DNA of 55,996 nt from Candidatus Merdiplasma excrementigallinarum (GCA_018713435.1 DVOS01000029.1:1-55996); one strand, 5' to 3'. Shown: positions 31,248-41,857, numbered from the stretch's first letter. Translations and numbers: made by a program. The notes: generated from the letters alone by a model not told the origin.

Positions 31248-32747
31248 TTATGCCCAGGCAAAATCATACACAAAGTAATTTCCTTCCAGCGCGAATTCGG
31301 GGCAGGTCAGCTCCGCATTGTAGGCATACAGGGTGAGGGGGTTGCACAGCACTGCGTAGATCGCCTCTTCCTGTGCCTTTTCAAAGATTTCATCAAACAG
31401 CTGGGCTCTCTTTTCCGTATCTGTCTCGCTTCTGGTCTGGTCAAACAGGCTGTTCATCTCCTCATCGGAATATCTGGCATTGTTTGCCGTACCAATGTAG
31501 TCTGTGATAAACGCCATCTCCAGAGACTGGGTATCTCCCTCCAGGGACATATTCAGAGTGGTGATGCCGTAATTTCCGCTGGTCAGATCTCCCAGATAAG
31601 CGTTAAATTCTTTCACGCTGATGGTAACCTCCAGTCCCACCGCATGCAGGTCATTCTGGATAACCGTTGCCATATTGGAGTAGTTTTCCGCCACCAGCAG
31701 TTCGCCCAGGTCATAGGGCGTGGTGATTCCGGCCTCCGCCAGCAGTTCCTTTGCTTTCTCTGGATCATAGGTGTACTGCATCTGGTCATCTGAATAACCG
31801 AAGCGGTGCTTCGCGCAGATATTGGAGTTTACCTCCGCCTTGCCGTCAAAGCAGACCGCCACCAGATTTTCTCTGTTAATGGCATAGTTGATGGCCTGAC
31901 GGACTTTTACGTTATCGAAGGGCTCCTTCTCCAGGTTCATGGACACATAGGCAAATCCGGATGTCTCCACCTCGTCAATGGTGATGGCCGGATTCGCTTC
32001 CAGCTGCATCAGAACGGAAGGATCAATCTCTGCGAAATTGATTTCACCGGTCTGAAGGGCAATGGCCGTGGTGGCCGCGTCAGGAATTACTTCAAAGGTA
32101 ATATTTTTGATGGCAGGAGCTCCCCGGTAGTAATCCTCATTAGACTCCAGTATGATATTGCTGCCGGTGGTACGGCTTACAAACTTGTAGGGACCGCTTC
32201 CGATAGGATTGGTGGCAACGGCCTCCGGATCCGATTCGTAGTAGGCCTTCGGGAAAATATAGGGGGACAGAATACCCTGCAGGAAAGGAGCGTAAGGCGT
32301 ATCCAGATGGCAGACCACCGTGTTCTCGTCCACCGCTTCCACGCCGGTCATCATGGAGATCTGGGAGCCCTGATACTCAGATGCCTGATAGGTCTCCAGG
32401 GAGAACACCACATCCTCCGCCGTCACGGGGGTTCCGTCATGGAACGTCACATCGTCCCTTAAATGGAAGGTATAATCCAGGCCGTCCTCGCTGATCTCGT
32501 AGCTCTCCGCAATCCTCGGCTCCGGCTCATGGGTGCCGTCCGGATTCATATACATCAGGGTATCATAAATCTGATTCAGCACATTGATTTCCACCGTAGT
32601 GGAAAAATCGGTGGGATGCAGAGTGTCAATGTCGTTGTCCATGGCGATTACCAGATCCGTTTTTCCGGTACTCTCGGCCGCGGCGCCGAAAGAAAGCGCC
32701 AGGGTCATGGTGCAGGCCGCGGCCAGCAAAGCAAGTGATTTTTTCAT
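31248..32747 (-). CDS. dppA: Peptide/nickel-type solute-binding protein (SBP family 5)
   Basis: The 499-residue binding protein shows the SBP_bac_5 signature (PRIAESYEISEDGLDYTFHLRDDVTFHDGTPVTAEDVVFSLE region) and NPIGSGPYKF. The signal peptide ends in SFGAAAES and looks like a signal peptidase I site. The only early Cys (residue 12) sits too close to the N-terminus and lacks a Leu at -3, so a lipid anchor is doubtful, which is unusual for a Gram-positive importer. Its ligand could be a peptide, an amino-acid conjugate or a metal complex. It overlaps the amidohydrolase by 3 nt. Confidence 0.92.
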   Translation of the reverse strand: MKKSLALLAAACTMTLALSFGAAAESTGKTDLVIAMDNDIDTLHPTDFSTTVEINVLNQIYDTLMYMNPDGTHEPEPRIAESYEISEDGLDYTFHLRDDVTFHDGTPVTAEDVVFSLETYQASEYQGSQISMMTGVEAVDENTVVCHLDTPYAPFLQGILSPYIFPKAYYESDPEAVATNPIGSGPYKFVSRTTGSNIILESNEDYYRGAPAIKNITFEVIPDAATTAIALQTGEINFAEIDPSVLMQLEANPAITIDEVETSGFAYVSMNLEKEPFDNVKVRQAINYAINRENLVAVCFDGKAEVNSNICAKHRFGYSDDQMQYTYDPEKAKELLAEAGITTPYDLGELLVAENYSNMATVIQNDLHAVGLEVTISVKEFNAYLGDLTSGNYGITTLNMSLEGDTQSLEMAFITDYIGTANNARYSDEEMNSLFDQTRSETDTEKRAQLFDEIFEKAQEEAIYAVLCNPLTLYAYNAELTCPEFALEGNYFVYDFAWA

Positions 32748-34021
32748 GATGTTCTCTCCTCTCCTTGAGTCTCCTCCGGCTTGCAGGGAATAAACTCAAT
32801 CTCCTCTTTTTTTAATTTACTATTAGCAGCCACAAACTGCGATAATTCGTTGCAGCTCCAGGTTTTCTCGCCCTGGAATACACGTCTGACCTTCCGGATA
32901 TTGCCGATATCCTCCAGGGGATTCCCCCCGAGAATCACCAGATCGCTGTCCATGCCCGGAAGCAGTTTTCCTTTTTGGTGAACAATGCCCATATGTTCCG
33001 CCGGATTACAGGTGGCGGCGCAGAGAGCTTCATATGGCGTAAGGCCAAATACATAGACCAGGCGCTCCAGCTCGTCCGCCAGAGAAAATCCCGGTACGAT
33101 GCCCGGGTAGGGACAGTCTGTTCCTGCCATGACTCTCCTGGAATACCGCAGGAATGCAAGGCCTCTGTCAATAATGGTCTGAAAGTCCGGGTGCACGTTC
33201 TGCTCCCGGTAACTTTCCCCGATCACCTGGTTTTCTTCCTCCCACCGTTCCCGGACGCAGAGAGGAAGATCCTCATAATGAGCCAGATCGGAAAGCTTTT
33301 TGCCGTTCCACACATAATCCGGCAGGGTTTCGCACACCACCTGGGTGGGGCAGAACCACATACCGTTTTCTGCCAGGTAGCGGATCGTTTCCGGGTCCTT
33401 TGGCAGGGAACTGGTGTGCTCGCAGCAGATATAGCCCAGATCCGCCAGCTCTCTGTGATCCATCTTTTTCGTCATATGGCCGCAGACAGGCAGATTTTCC
33501 TGCCGGCAGCACCGAAGCAGATACCGGTACAGTTCCGGCTCAATGGAAGGATAGGTTTTCATCCAGAGAAACCCGTTTTCCTTTGTATAGCGGATGGCGG
33601 CCTCCACATCCTCCTCTGTGTGTAAAATTACATTGTCATTGTCCGGTATGGTGGGATCCTCTCCGTCGTACACAGGACCGCTGGAATACACCCAGGGGCC
33701 CCGGCGCTTTCCTGCTTTGATCTCATCCCGCCATCCGGCATGTTCCTTAAAACCTCTCATATTCCGCACGGATGTAATGCCACTGGCCAGGAAAAAATCT
33801 CCCATATAACTCTCGTCATAATGGACATGGGAGTCGATCAGTCCCGGCATGATGACACAGTCCCTGCAGTCGTACACAGCTGCGCCCTCCGGCTCCTTTT
33901 CTCCGGGCGGCGTTATCTTCCAGATGCGTCCGCCTTTCAGCCAAAGATCCGCTTCAAACAGCTCCGGCCCGTAATCCATGGTCAGAAGCTTACCCTTTTG
34001 CAGTACAGTTATCCGGTTCAT
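32744..34021 (-). CDS. Metal-dependent amidohydrolase
   Basis: The 425-residue cytoplasmic enzyme belongs to the amidohydrolase superfamily, of the prolidase/imidazolonepropionase-like branch. Metal ligands are readable in order: His-X-His in LIDSHVHYD, a probable bridging Lys in FLWMKTYPS, His in VCGHMTKK, His in CCEHTSS and Asp in MAGTDCPYPG. The final AEHMGIVHQKGKLLPGMDSDLVILGGNP is the usual beta-sandwich strand. It is likely to hydrolyse an amide or a dipeptide-like bond in the compound imported by the adjacent transporter. It lies between the M42 peptidase and dppA. Confidence 0.88.
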   Translation of the reverse strand: MNRITVLQKGKLLTMDYGPELFEADLWLKGGRIWKITPPGEKEPEGAAVYDCRDCVIMPGLIDSHVHYDESYMGDFFLASGITSVRNMRGFKEHAGWRDEIKAGKRRGPWVYSSGPVYDGEDPTIPDNDNVILHTEEDVEAAIRYTKENGFLWMKTYPSIEPELYRYLLRCCRQENLPVCGHMTKKMDHRELADLGYICCEHTSSLPKDPETIRYLAENGMWFCPTQVVCETLPDYVWNGKKLSDLAHYEDLPLCVRERWEEENQVIGESYREQNVHPDFQTIIDRGLAFLRYSRRVMAGTDCPYPGIVPGFSLADELERLVYVFGLTPYEALCAATCNPAEHMGIVHQKGKLLPGMDSDLVILGGNPLEDIGNIRKVRRVFQGEKTWSCNELSQFVAANSKLKKEEIEFIPCKPEETQGEERTS

Positions 34022-34038
34022 GGTTCTCTCCCGTCAGC

Positions 34039-35046
34039 TTATTGTGCAAATGTTCTGTTGGAAAAGGCCGTGATCAGTTTCACGCCTCCCTCAATGTCAT
34101 CCAGAGAGGCTACCGCGCTCTGGGAATGGGGATACCGGGTTACCACCACAATGCCGCCTGTCTTTACGCCCATGCCGGAAAGATTTATGCTGGAGGCGTC
34201 GGTTCCTCCCTTATCAATCACTTCCCGCTGGTATTTAATATGCTCTTTTTCACAGCAGTCCTCCATGGCTGCCACAATATCCTCATCGCAGACCACGGAC
34301 GGATCGCAGATCTTAATGCCGATGCCGCCGCCTACCGCATTGCTTCCCTCCAGATCACAGGGGTAGTCGTGGGCCGGCGAGATATCCACCGCGATTCCCA
34401 TATCCGGCCTGATCCGCTCCGCAGCCGCCTTGGATCCTCTGCATCCCAGTTCCTCCTGGACGCAGAATACATAGTAGATATCATTGGGGCATTGACCGTC
34501 GTTCTCCCTCAGAGCTTCCATCAGCTGATAACAGCCGATACGGTTGTCCAGGGTCTTGGCGCAGACCCGGTTATTGGCCAGAGCTATAAACGGGCCGTCA
34601 TACCCGCAGCAGTCTCCCAGCTTCACGTATTTCAGTGCGTCCTCTTTTGAGGAAGCGCCTATGTCTATGTAGAGTTTCCCCACATCGTTGCGGGCCTCCT
34701 CCAGACTGCCCATGCAGCCTATAACGCCCGTAGTTCCGTTTTTAAATCTCACCCGGCTGTTGTAGGCGCTGGCAGTCCAGTTCCAGCCCATATTGCAGAC
34801 CCTAAGCCTGCCGTCCTCCTCGATTTTCTTCACCATAAAACCGATCTCGTCCATATGAGCGGCGAACATAATTTTTTTCCCGCCGGGTTTTCCGTTCTTG
34901 CGGATAATCAGATTGCCCAGGGCGTCCGTGATCACTTCATCCCCCAGCCCTTCCGTCTCCTTCAGGATAAACTCCCTCACAGGCTTTTCATAGCCGGCTA
35001 CGCCCCACAGCTGGGTCAGCTTCTCCAAAAGCGCAGTATCTTTCAT
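34039..35046 (-). CDS. M42-family metallopeptidase (glutamyl/deblocking aminopeptidase type)
   Basis: The 335-residue dinuclear metallopeptidase has the M42 motifs FAAHMDEIGFMV, DNRIGCYQLMEAL, VFCVQEELGCRG (catalytic Glu pair), AVDISPAHDYP and the final metal ligand region RYPHSQSAVASLDDIEGGVKLI. Family members are cytoplasmic oligomers that trim short peptides; some are labelled endoglucanases by mistake. It is the first gene of a ten-gene operon and probably processes imported peptides. Confidence 0.92.
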   Translation of the reverse strand: MKDTALLEKLTQLWGVAGYEKPVREFILKETEGLGDEVITDALGNLIIRKNGKPGGKKIMFAAHMDEIGFMVKKIEEDGRLRVCNMGWNWTASAYNSRVRFKNGTTGVIGCMGSLEEARNDVGKLYIDIGASSKEDALKYVKLGDCCGYDGPFIALANNRVCAKTLDNRIGCYQLMEALRENDGQCPNDIYYVFCVQEELGCRGSKAAAERIRPDMGIAVDISPAHDYPCDLEGSNAVGGGIGIKICDPSVVCDEDIVAAMEDCCEKEHIKYQREVIDKGGTDASSINLSGMGVKTGGIVVVTRYPHSQSAVASLDDIEGGVKLITAFSNRTFAQ

Positions 35047-35108
35047 GTCATCCTCCCGCTGTCTGTTTTTTGCATTACAGCTTTAAACTGTTAAAACAAT
35101 ATGGTACG

Positions 35109-35137
35109 ATTATACAACTATTTGGATAAATTTACAA
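35109..35137 (-). promoter_or_regulatory. Promoter of the M42-dpp-reductase operon
   Basis: TTGTAA (35132-35137), 17 bp, TATAAT (35109-35114) on the minus strand, about 60 nt before the M42 gene. I see no convincing operator or riboswitch in the short leader. Confidence 0.65.
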
Positions 35138-35170
35138 TAGATTTTTAGAAGCAGCCAAGCAGATTCCATA

Positions 35171-35216
35171 AAAAAAGGATGCTGCCATCATGAAGTTCAT
35201 GATAGACAGGCATCCT
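35171..35216 (-). terminator. Terminator of the nrdD-HAD transcript
   Basis: The stem GGATGC(C)TG.../...GGCAGCATCC has an inner TCATGAA/TTCATGA dyad, followed by seven T residues on the minus strand. It shields the operon that begins at 35137. Confidence 0.8.
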
Positions 35217-35221
35217 CATTT

Positions 35222-36058
35222 TCAGCAGTTTTTCAGGTATTCCTCAATGACCGCCGCCACCCCGTCCTCATCATTGGTCAGGGCAACACGGTCCGCCGCC
35301 TCCTTTAAGGAAGGATGGCCGTTTCCCATGGCAACGCCCACTCCGGCGTAGCGGATCATATCCATATCGTTCAGGGCATCTCCGAAGGCCATCATCTCCT
35401 CCGGCAAAATGCCCAGCTTATCTCCCAGCCAGGCCAGCCCGCACTTCTTTCCTCCTGCCGTCTGGGACAGCTCCAGCAGCGAGGGGGCGGAGGAAGTCAG
35501 ATAAAGGCCCGGTACGCTCTCCTCCAGCTCTTTCCAGAGTTTGTCCCGGCAGCCGCTCTCACCTGCCACTACCTGGATGGAGTCCAGTTCATCCCGGTGG
35601 GCCGTTATAAACTGCCGGATATCCTCCATCGGCGTCCTGGTGGATTGGATATAAGAGACAGCTCTCTGGACAGCCCCGAAACGGACCGGATCCTCCACAT
35701 ACGCTCTGGAAGCGTAGGCCCTGCCCTGCCAGAAAGCCTCCAGGGCAAGCTCCTGGGGTATCCTTTCAAGCAGGCGGTCCACTGTCTGGGGCTCCATCAG
35801 AAACTCATGGCACCTTTCTCCCTCCGGAAGCCGGTAAATGGCGGAACCGTTTGAGGTAACCGCGTATTCTATGCCGGGGATTTCCAGCACCTGGGAAGGC
35901 AGAGAGCCGAAGGAACGGCCGCTGGCAATCACCACATGGATCCCTGCCTCTATGGCCGACAGGAGCGCCTTCCTGTTTCGTCCGGAGAGAGACTTGTCTG
36001 TCCGAAGCGCAGTCTGATCCAGATCGAGGGCAATCAGTTTGATTTTATAGTCACGCAT
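35222..36058 (-). CDS. Cof-type HAD phosphatase
   Basis: The 278-residue enzyme is a class IIB HAD hydrolase. Motif I is ALDLDQTAL, motif II VIASGRS, motif III the Lys in KKCGLAWLGDKLG and motif IV FGDALNDMDMIRYAGVGVAMGNG. Such enzymes remove phosphate from sugar phosphates or from FMN-like compounds; the substrate cannot be read from sequence. It follows nrdD by 24 nt and ends at a strong terminator. Confidence 0.92.
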   Translation of the reverse strand: MRDYKIKLIALDLDQTALRTDKSLSGRNRKALLSAIEAGIHVVIASGRSFGSLPSQVLEIPGIEYAVTSNGSAIYRLPEGERCHEFLMEPQTVDRLLERIPQELALEAFWQGRAYASRAYVEDPVRFGAVQRAVSYIQSTRTPMEDIRQFITAHRDELDSIQVVAGESGCRDKLWKELEESVPGLYLTSSAPSLLELSQTAGGKKCGLAWLGDKLGILPEEMMAFGDALNDMDMIRYAGVGVAMGNGHPSLKEAADRVALTNDEDGVAAVIEEYLKNC

Positions 36059-36082
36059 TGATCGGCGCCTCCCGCATTTGGC

Positions 36083-38479
36083 TTATACGGCCTGGTTCAG
36101 CTTTTGAGAGCAGGATCGGATAAATTCCCGTATGGGGCCCGGGCCGGTCACTCTGAGCGCCCCCTCACCCAGTCCCGCGGCCAGGGTGGGCGCCTGGGTG
36201 ATCCCGTACCGGGACGCCAGTTCCGGCTCCTGCTCCGCCAGCACCTTCCGGTAGGAAAGTCCGGCCTGCTTTAGCAGTTTTTCCGCGATCCGGCAATTAG
36301 GACAGGTGGCTGTGGCAAACAGAAGAAGTTCCTGGTTTTGCTCCTGCGCCTTCCGCTCCTTCTTTTCTGCAGCCGGTCCCTCTCCGGCTTTTTCCTGTCT
36401 GATTTGCCTGGACCGGCTTATTTCATAGACCTTACGGTCCTTAAACTCCTGGGCTTTTCCGTCGTTCCAGTTCTGAACCGGTCTGTAGTAGCCGGTAATC
36501 CTGCTGTACACCTCCGTAGGCTTTCCGCAGTGGGGACAGGTATAGACCTCCCCCGCCAGATATCCGTGATCCGCGCAGACCGAATAGGTAGGCGACAGGG
36601 TATAATAGGGCAGCTTGTAATTTTCCGCGATTTTTCGCACCAGACTGGCCGCCGCCTTCCAGTCAGGCAGTTTTTCTCCCAGGAAGGCATGGAACACCGT
36701 GCCGGAAGTATAGAGGGTCTGCAGCTCATCCTGTACATCCAGAGCCGAGAAAATATCCTCCGTATATCCTACCGGCAGATGGGAGGAATTGGTATAGTAG
36801 GGAGTCCCTTTTTCATTGGCTGTAATGATATCCGGGAACTGCTCCTTATCGTGTTTGGCAAACCGATAGGTGGTGGATTCCGCCGGAGTGGCCTCCAGAT
36901 TGTACAGATCCCCGTATTTTTCCTGGTAATCCTTCAGCCTCTCCCGCATATGGTTCAGCACCTCTTTCGCAAAGGCCTGGGTATCGGGATGAGTCAGGTC
37001 ATGGCCCAGCCATCCCGCGTTCAGTCCGGCTTCGTTCATGCCAATCAGTCCGATGGTGGAAAAATGGTTCTCAAAGGTTCCCAGATACCGTCTGGTGTAG
37101 GGATACAGCCCGGATTCCATCAGTTTGGTGATAACCGTCCGTTTTGTCTTTAAACTCCTGGCCGCAATATCCATCAGTTTGTCCAGGCGGACATAAAAAT
37201 CTTTTTCATCCCGGGCCAGATAGGCAATCCGGGGCAGGTTGATGGTCACAACGCCCACGCTTCCCGTGGACTCGCCGGAGCCGAAGAATCCGCCGGACTT
37301 TTTGCGCAGTTCCCGCAGATCCAGGCGCAGCCTGCAGCACATGGAGCGCACATCTGACGGCTCCATGTCGCTGTTGATATAATTGGAGAAATAGGGGGTG
37401 CCGTACTTGGCTGTCATCTCAAACAGCAGCCGGTTGTTCTCCGTATCGCTCCAGTCAAAATCCCTGGTAATGGAGTAGGTGGGAATGGGATACTGGAAGC
37501 CTCTTCCATTGGCGTCTCCCTCCACCATAATCTCGATAAAGGCCTTATTTACCATATCCATCTCAGCCTGGCAGTCTCCGTAGGTGAAATCCATATCTTT
37601 TCCGGCTACAATGGCGGGAACCGCCGCCAGATCCCTGGGCACGGTCCAGTCCAGGGTGATATTGGAGAAAGGCGCCTGGGTGCCCCAGCGGCTGGGGGTA
37701 TTCACCCCGTAGACGAAGGACTGGATGCACTGCTTAACCTCCTTCTGGCTCAAATGATCCACCTTCACAAAGGGCGCCAGATATGTATCAAAGGAAGAAA
37801 AAGCCTGGGCTCCCGCCCATTCATTCTGCATAATGCCCAGGAAATTCACCATCTGGTTGCAGAGGGTGGAAAGATGGGCCGCCGGAGAGGAAGTGATTTT
37901 GCCCGGAACCCCTCCCAGTCCCTCCTGGATCAGCTGCTTTAGGGACCATCCGGCACAGTACCCGGTCAGCATGGAAAGGTCATGGATATGAATCTCCGCG
38001 TTCCGGTGGGCCTGGGCCACCTCCTGGTCGTAAATCTCACTGAGCCAGTAATTGGCGGTGATGGCACCGGAATTGGACAGAATCAGTCCTCCCACAGAAT
38101 AGGTGACGGTGGAGTTTTCCTTCACTCTCCAGTCGTTGATCTGCAGGTAATTGTCCACCAGATCCTTGTAGTTCAGCAGGGTGGAGTTAATGTTGCGCAC
38201 TTTCTCCCGCTGTTTCCGGTACAGAATATAAGCCTTGGCCACATCGGCGTAGCCCGCCTCGCTCAGTACCGCTTCCACGCTGTCCTGGATATCTTCCACG
38301 GAAATCAGATCATTTTTAATCCGGGGTTCAAAATGGGCGGTCACCCGCAGCGCCAGCAGATCCATAATGCTGGGATGATACTGTTTTTCCAGAGCGTCAA
38401 AGGCCTTGGTGATGGCCGCGCTGATTTTTCCTATCTCAAAGGAGGCGGTGGTACCGTCCCGCTTCAGCACCTGATACAT
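36083..38479 (-). CDS. nrdD: Anaerobic ribonucleoside-triphosphate reductase fused to a glutaredoxin-like domain
   Basis: The 798-residue class III reductase starts with an ATP-cone (MYQVLKRDGTTASFEIGKISAAI). It carries the glycyl-radical core, a CxxC-type zinc site (CADHGYLAG...CPHCGKP) and the radical loop SRITGYYRPVQNWNDGKAQEF. The last ~75 residues form a separate domain, LLLFATATCPNCRIAEKLLKQAG...ITQAPTL, with a CPNC redox pair and cis-Pro-like TQAPT, as in glutaredoxins. It could reduce the enzyme in place of formate or thioredoxin. The start 38479 lies downstream of the NrdR-box promoter; a longer frame would include it. Confidence 0.93.
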   Translation of the reverse strand: MYQVLKRDGTTASFEIGKISAAITKAFDALEKQYHPSIMDLLALRVTAHFEPRIKNDLISVEDIQDSVEAVLSEAGYADVAKAYILYRKQREKVRNINSTLLNYKDLVDNYLQINDWRVKENSTVTYSVGGLILSNSGAITANYWLSEIYDQEVAQAHRNAEIHIHDLSMLTGYCAGWSLKQLIQEGLGGVPGKITSSPAAHLSTLCNQMVNFLGIMQNEWAGAQAFSSFDTYLAPFVKVDHLSQKEVKQCIQSFVYGVNTPSRWGTQAPFSNITLDWTVPRDLAAVPAIVAGKDMDFTYGDCQAEMDMVNKAFIEIMVEGDANGRGFQYPIPTYSITRDFDWSDTENNRLLFEMTAKYGTPYFSNYINSDMEPSDVRSMCCRLRLDLRELRKKSGGFFGSGESTGSVGVVTINLPRIAYLARDEKDFYVRLDKLMDIAARSLKTKRTVITKLMESGLYPYTRRYLGTFENHFSTIGLIGMNEAGLNAGWLGHDLTHPDTQAFAKEVLNHMRERLKDYQEKYGDLYNLEATPAESTTYRFAKHDKEQFPDIITANEKGTPYYTNSSHLPVGYTEDIFSALDVQDELQTLYTSGTVFHAFLGEKLPDWKAAASLVRKIAENYKLPYYTLSPTYSVCADHGYLAGEVYTCPHCGKPTEVYSRITGYYRPVQNWNDGKAQEFKDRKVYEISRSRQIRQEKAGEGPAAEKKERKAQEQNQELLLFATATCPNCRIAEKLLKQAGLSYRKVLAEQEPELASRYGITQAPTLAAGLGEGALRVTGPGPIREFIRSCSQKLNQAV

Positions 38480-38524
38480 AACCTCACATTCCTTTCCTGT
38501 ATGATTTTTTTCGTGAACAATCTC

Positions 38525-38553
38525 ACTATACCATCTTGCCAGGGCAGTGTCAA
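38525..38553 (-). promoter_or_regulatory. nrdD promoter
   Basis: TTGACA (38548-38553), 17 bp, TATAGT (38525-38530) on the minus strand, just downstream of the two NrdR boxes. nrdD can thus be transcribed apart from nrdG. Confidence 0.75.
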
Positions 38554-38561
38554 CAAAGAAA

Positions 38562-38607
38562 AACAAGATATAGTGTATACATTCTTTTTTACACACTATA
38601 TCTTGTT
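38562..38607 (-). promoter_or_regulatory. Tandem NrdR boxes
   Basis: ACAAGATATAGTGT (38563-38576) and its inverted form ACACTATATCTTGT (38593-38606) both match the NrdR-box consensus ACACWATATMTTGT-like palindrome. Their centres are 30 bp apart, about three helical turns, as found for cooperative NrdR binding. They are reverse complements of each other, so a hairpin is an alternative reading, but there is no terminator context. Confidence 0.82.
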
Positions 38608-38622
38608 TGGTTTGTCCTGTGT

Positions 38623-39312
38623 TTAAATTCCCCGGATTTCCGCTTCTTTCACAAGAGGCTTTACCGTTTCAAGGAAACGGCAAAGCGTTTCCCGGTCGGG
38701 AGCCGCCAGCGTCTGATCCGGCACCGTATTCCTGGGCGCAAAAGGCTGCAGGAAATACCGTTTCGCTCCGGCTATCCAGCGGCCAATCTCTTCCATATCC
38801 CGGACTGTATGAAACTGGCGGACCACTGTGGTGCGAAATTCATAATCTGTATGCTCTTCCAGCAGCCAGGATACGCTCTCTCTCACCGGTTCCAGGTCCA
38901 GATCCGGCTTTCCCGCTGTCACGCCGTATTTTTCCGGGCTGTTTTTGATATCCATGGCCACATAGTCAATCAGGCCCTCGCGGAACAGCATTTTCAGCTT
39001 TTCCGGATGAGTGCCGTTGGTATCCAGTTTCACCGGGTATCCAATCGCTTTGATCTTCTCCAGAAGAAAGGGAAGATCCGGCCATAAAAGCGCCTCCCCG
39101 CCGGTTACGCACACGCCGTCCAGAAGCCCTTTTCTTTTTTCCAGAAAGGAAAGCAGTTCTTCCTCCCTGATCCCCGGTACGCTGCCGGCCAGCAGCAGCT
39201 CGCTGTTATGGCAGTAGGGGCAGCGCAGGTCGCATCCTTCCAGAAATACGGTGCAGGCTACTTTCCCCGGCCAGTCCAGCAGGGTCATCTTCTGCAGTCC
39301 TCCGATTTTCAT
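38623..39312 (-). CDS. nrdG: Anaerobic ribonucleotide reductase activating protein
   Basis: The 229-residue radical SAM enzyme generates the glycyl radical on NrdD. The cluster motif is CDLRCPYC in TVFLEGCDLRCPYCHN; GGEALL, KLDTNGT and VAMDIKNSPEKY follow. The longer, PFL-activase-like form is typical of Clostridia. The preferred start is ATG 39312 behind AGAGGA; a GTG at 39318 is possible. It precedes nrdD on the same strand but the boxes between them give nrdD its own control. Confidence 0.92.
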   Translation of the reverse strand: MKIGGLQKMTLLDWPGKVACTVFLEGCDLRCPYCHNSELLLAGSVPGIREEELLSFLEKRKGLLDGVCVTGGEALLWPDLPFLLEKIKAIGYPVKLDTNGTHPEKLKMLFREGLIDYVAMDIKNSPEKYGVTAGKPDLDLEPVRESVSWLLEEHTDYEFRTTVVRQFHTVRDMEEIGRWIAGAKRYFLQPFAPRNTVPDQTLAAPDRETLCRFLETVKPLVKEAEIRGI

Positions 39313-39327
39313 TTTCACATCCTCTTA

Positions 39328-40110
39328 TCAGCCCAGCGCCACATCCAACACCATCATCAGCACGAACCCCGCCGCGAAGAAAATGGTTCCCCAGTCCGTA
39401 TGCTCGCCCTGGGACATCTCCGGTATCAGTTCTTCCACTACCACATAGATCATGGCCCCTGCGGCGAAGCTCAGCAGATAAGGCAGGGCCGGAACAATCA
39501 GCTCCGCCGCCAGTATGGTCAGCAGGGCCCCCAGGGGCTCCACAATGCCGGAGCCCACGCCGTAAAGAAAGGAGCGGGATTTTTTCATCCCTTCCGCCCG
39601 CAGAGGCATGGAGACAATGGCGCCTTCCGGAAAATTCTGGATGGCTATGCCCAGGGACAGAGCCAGCGCCGCGGCCGCCGTAATCTCAGCATTTCCCCAC
39701 AGCCAGCCGGCGTAAACCACTCCCACCGCCATGCCCTCCGGTATATTGTGAAGGGCTACGGCCAGCACCATCATGGTGTTCTTTCCCAGCTTGCAGCGAG
39801 GGCCCTCCGCCTTCTCACAGTTTCTGTGCAGGTGAGGGATCAGATGATCCAGCAGAAGAAGGAACAGGATCCCCAGCCAGAAACCCACAGCCGCCGGTAT
39901 AAAGGCCCATTTTCCCATGGAGGCCGACTGGTCCATGGCCGGTATCAGCAGGCTCCAGATGGAGGCTGCCACCATCACGCCGGCGGCAAAGCCGGTCAGA
40001 ATTTTCTGTACCAGAGGGCTGAGAGATTTTTTCATAAAAAACACGCAGGCTGCTCCCAGGGAAGTCCCCAGGAATGGCAGTAAGATTCCTCTCGCAGTCA
40101 TCATCCACAT
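39328..40110 (-). CDS. ZIP-family metal transporter (ZupT/GufA-like)
   Basis: The 260-residue protein has about eight membrane helices and both ZIP metal-site motifs, ALHNIPEGMAVG and AIQNFPEGAIVS, with the paired EE in YVVVEELIPEM. It imports zinc or a similar divalent metal. A His-rich loop (DHLIPHLHRNCEK) lies between helices. It ends 15 nt before nrdG, so the two may be co-transcribed; NrdD does need zinc. TTGGCA-17-TATCAT upstream is a possible promoter. Confidence 0.92.
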   Translation of the reverse strand: MWMMTARGILLPFLGTSLGAACVFFMKKSLSPLVQKILTGFAAGVMVAASIWSLLIPAMDQSASMGKWAFIPAAVGFWLGILFLLLLDHLIPHLHRNCEKAEGPRCKLGKNTMMVLAVALHNIPEGMAVGVVYAGWLWGNAEITAAAALALSLGIAIQNFPEGAIVSMPLRAEGMKKSRSFLYGVGSGIVEPLGALLTILAAELIVPALPYLLSFAAGAMIYVVVEELIPEMSQGEHTDWGTIFFAAGFVLMMVLDVALG

Positions 40111-40211
40111 ATTGTTTCCTCCCGCAGCATTTCAGCTGCCTGCGGCTTCCCGGTCTTTTTCTTTCTATGATATGCAGCTTTGCCGGGATTGCCAATCGTG
40201 CTTTCTCTGTT

Positions 40212-41857
<1,646 letters not shown>

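Noticed and set aside
38563-38606. The inverted repeat between nrdG and nrdD as a transcription terminator.
   Set aside because: The arms match NrdR boxes, lie 30 bp apart, are AT-rich and sit directly upstream of a near-consensus promoter. A regulatory reading explains more.
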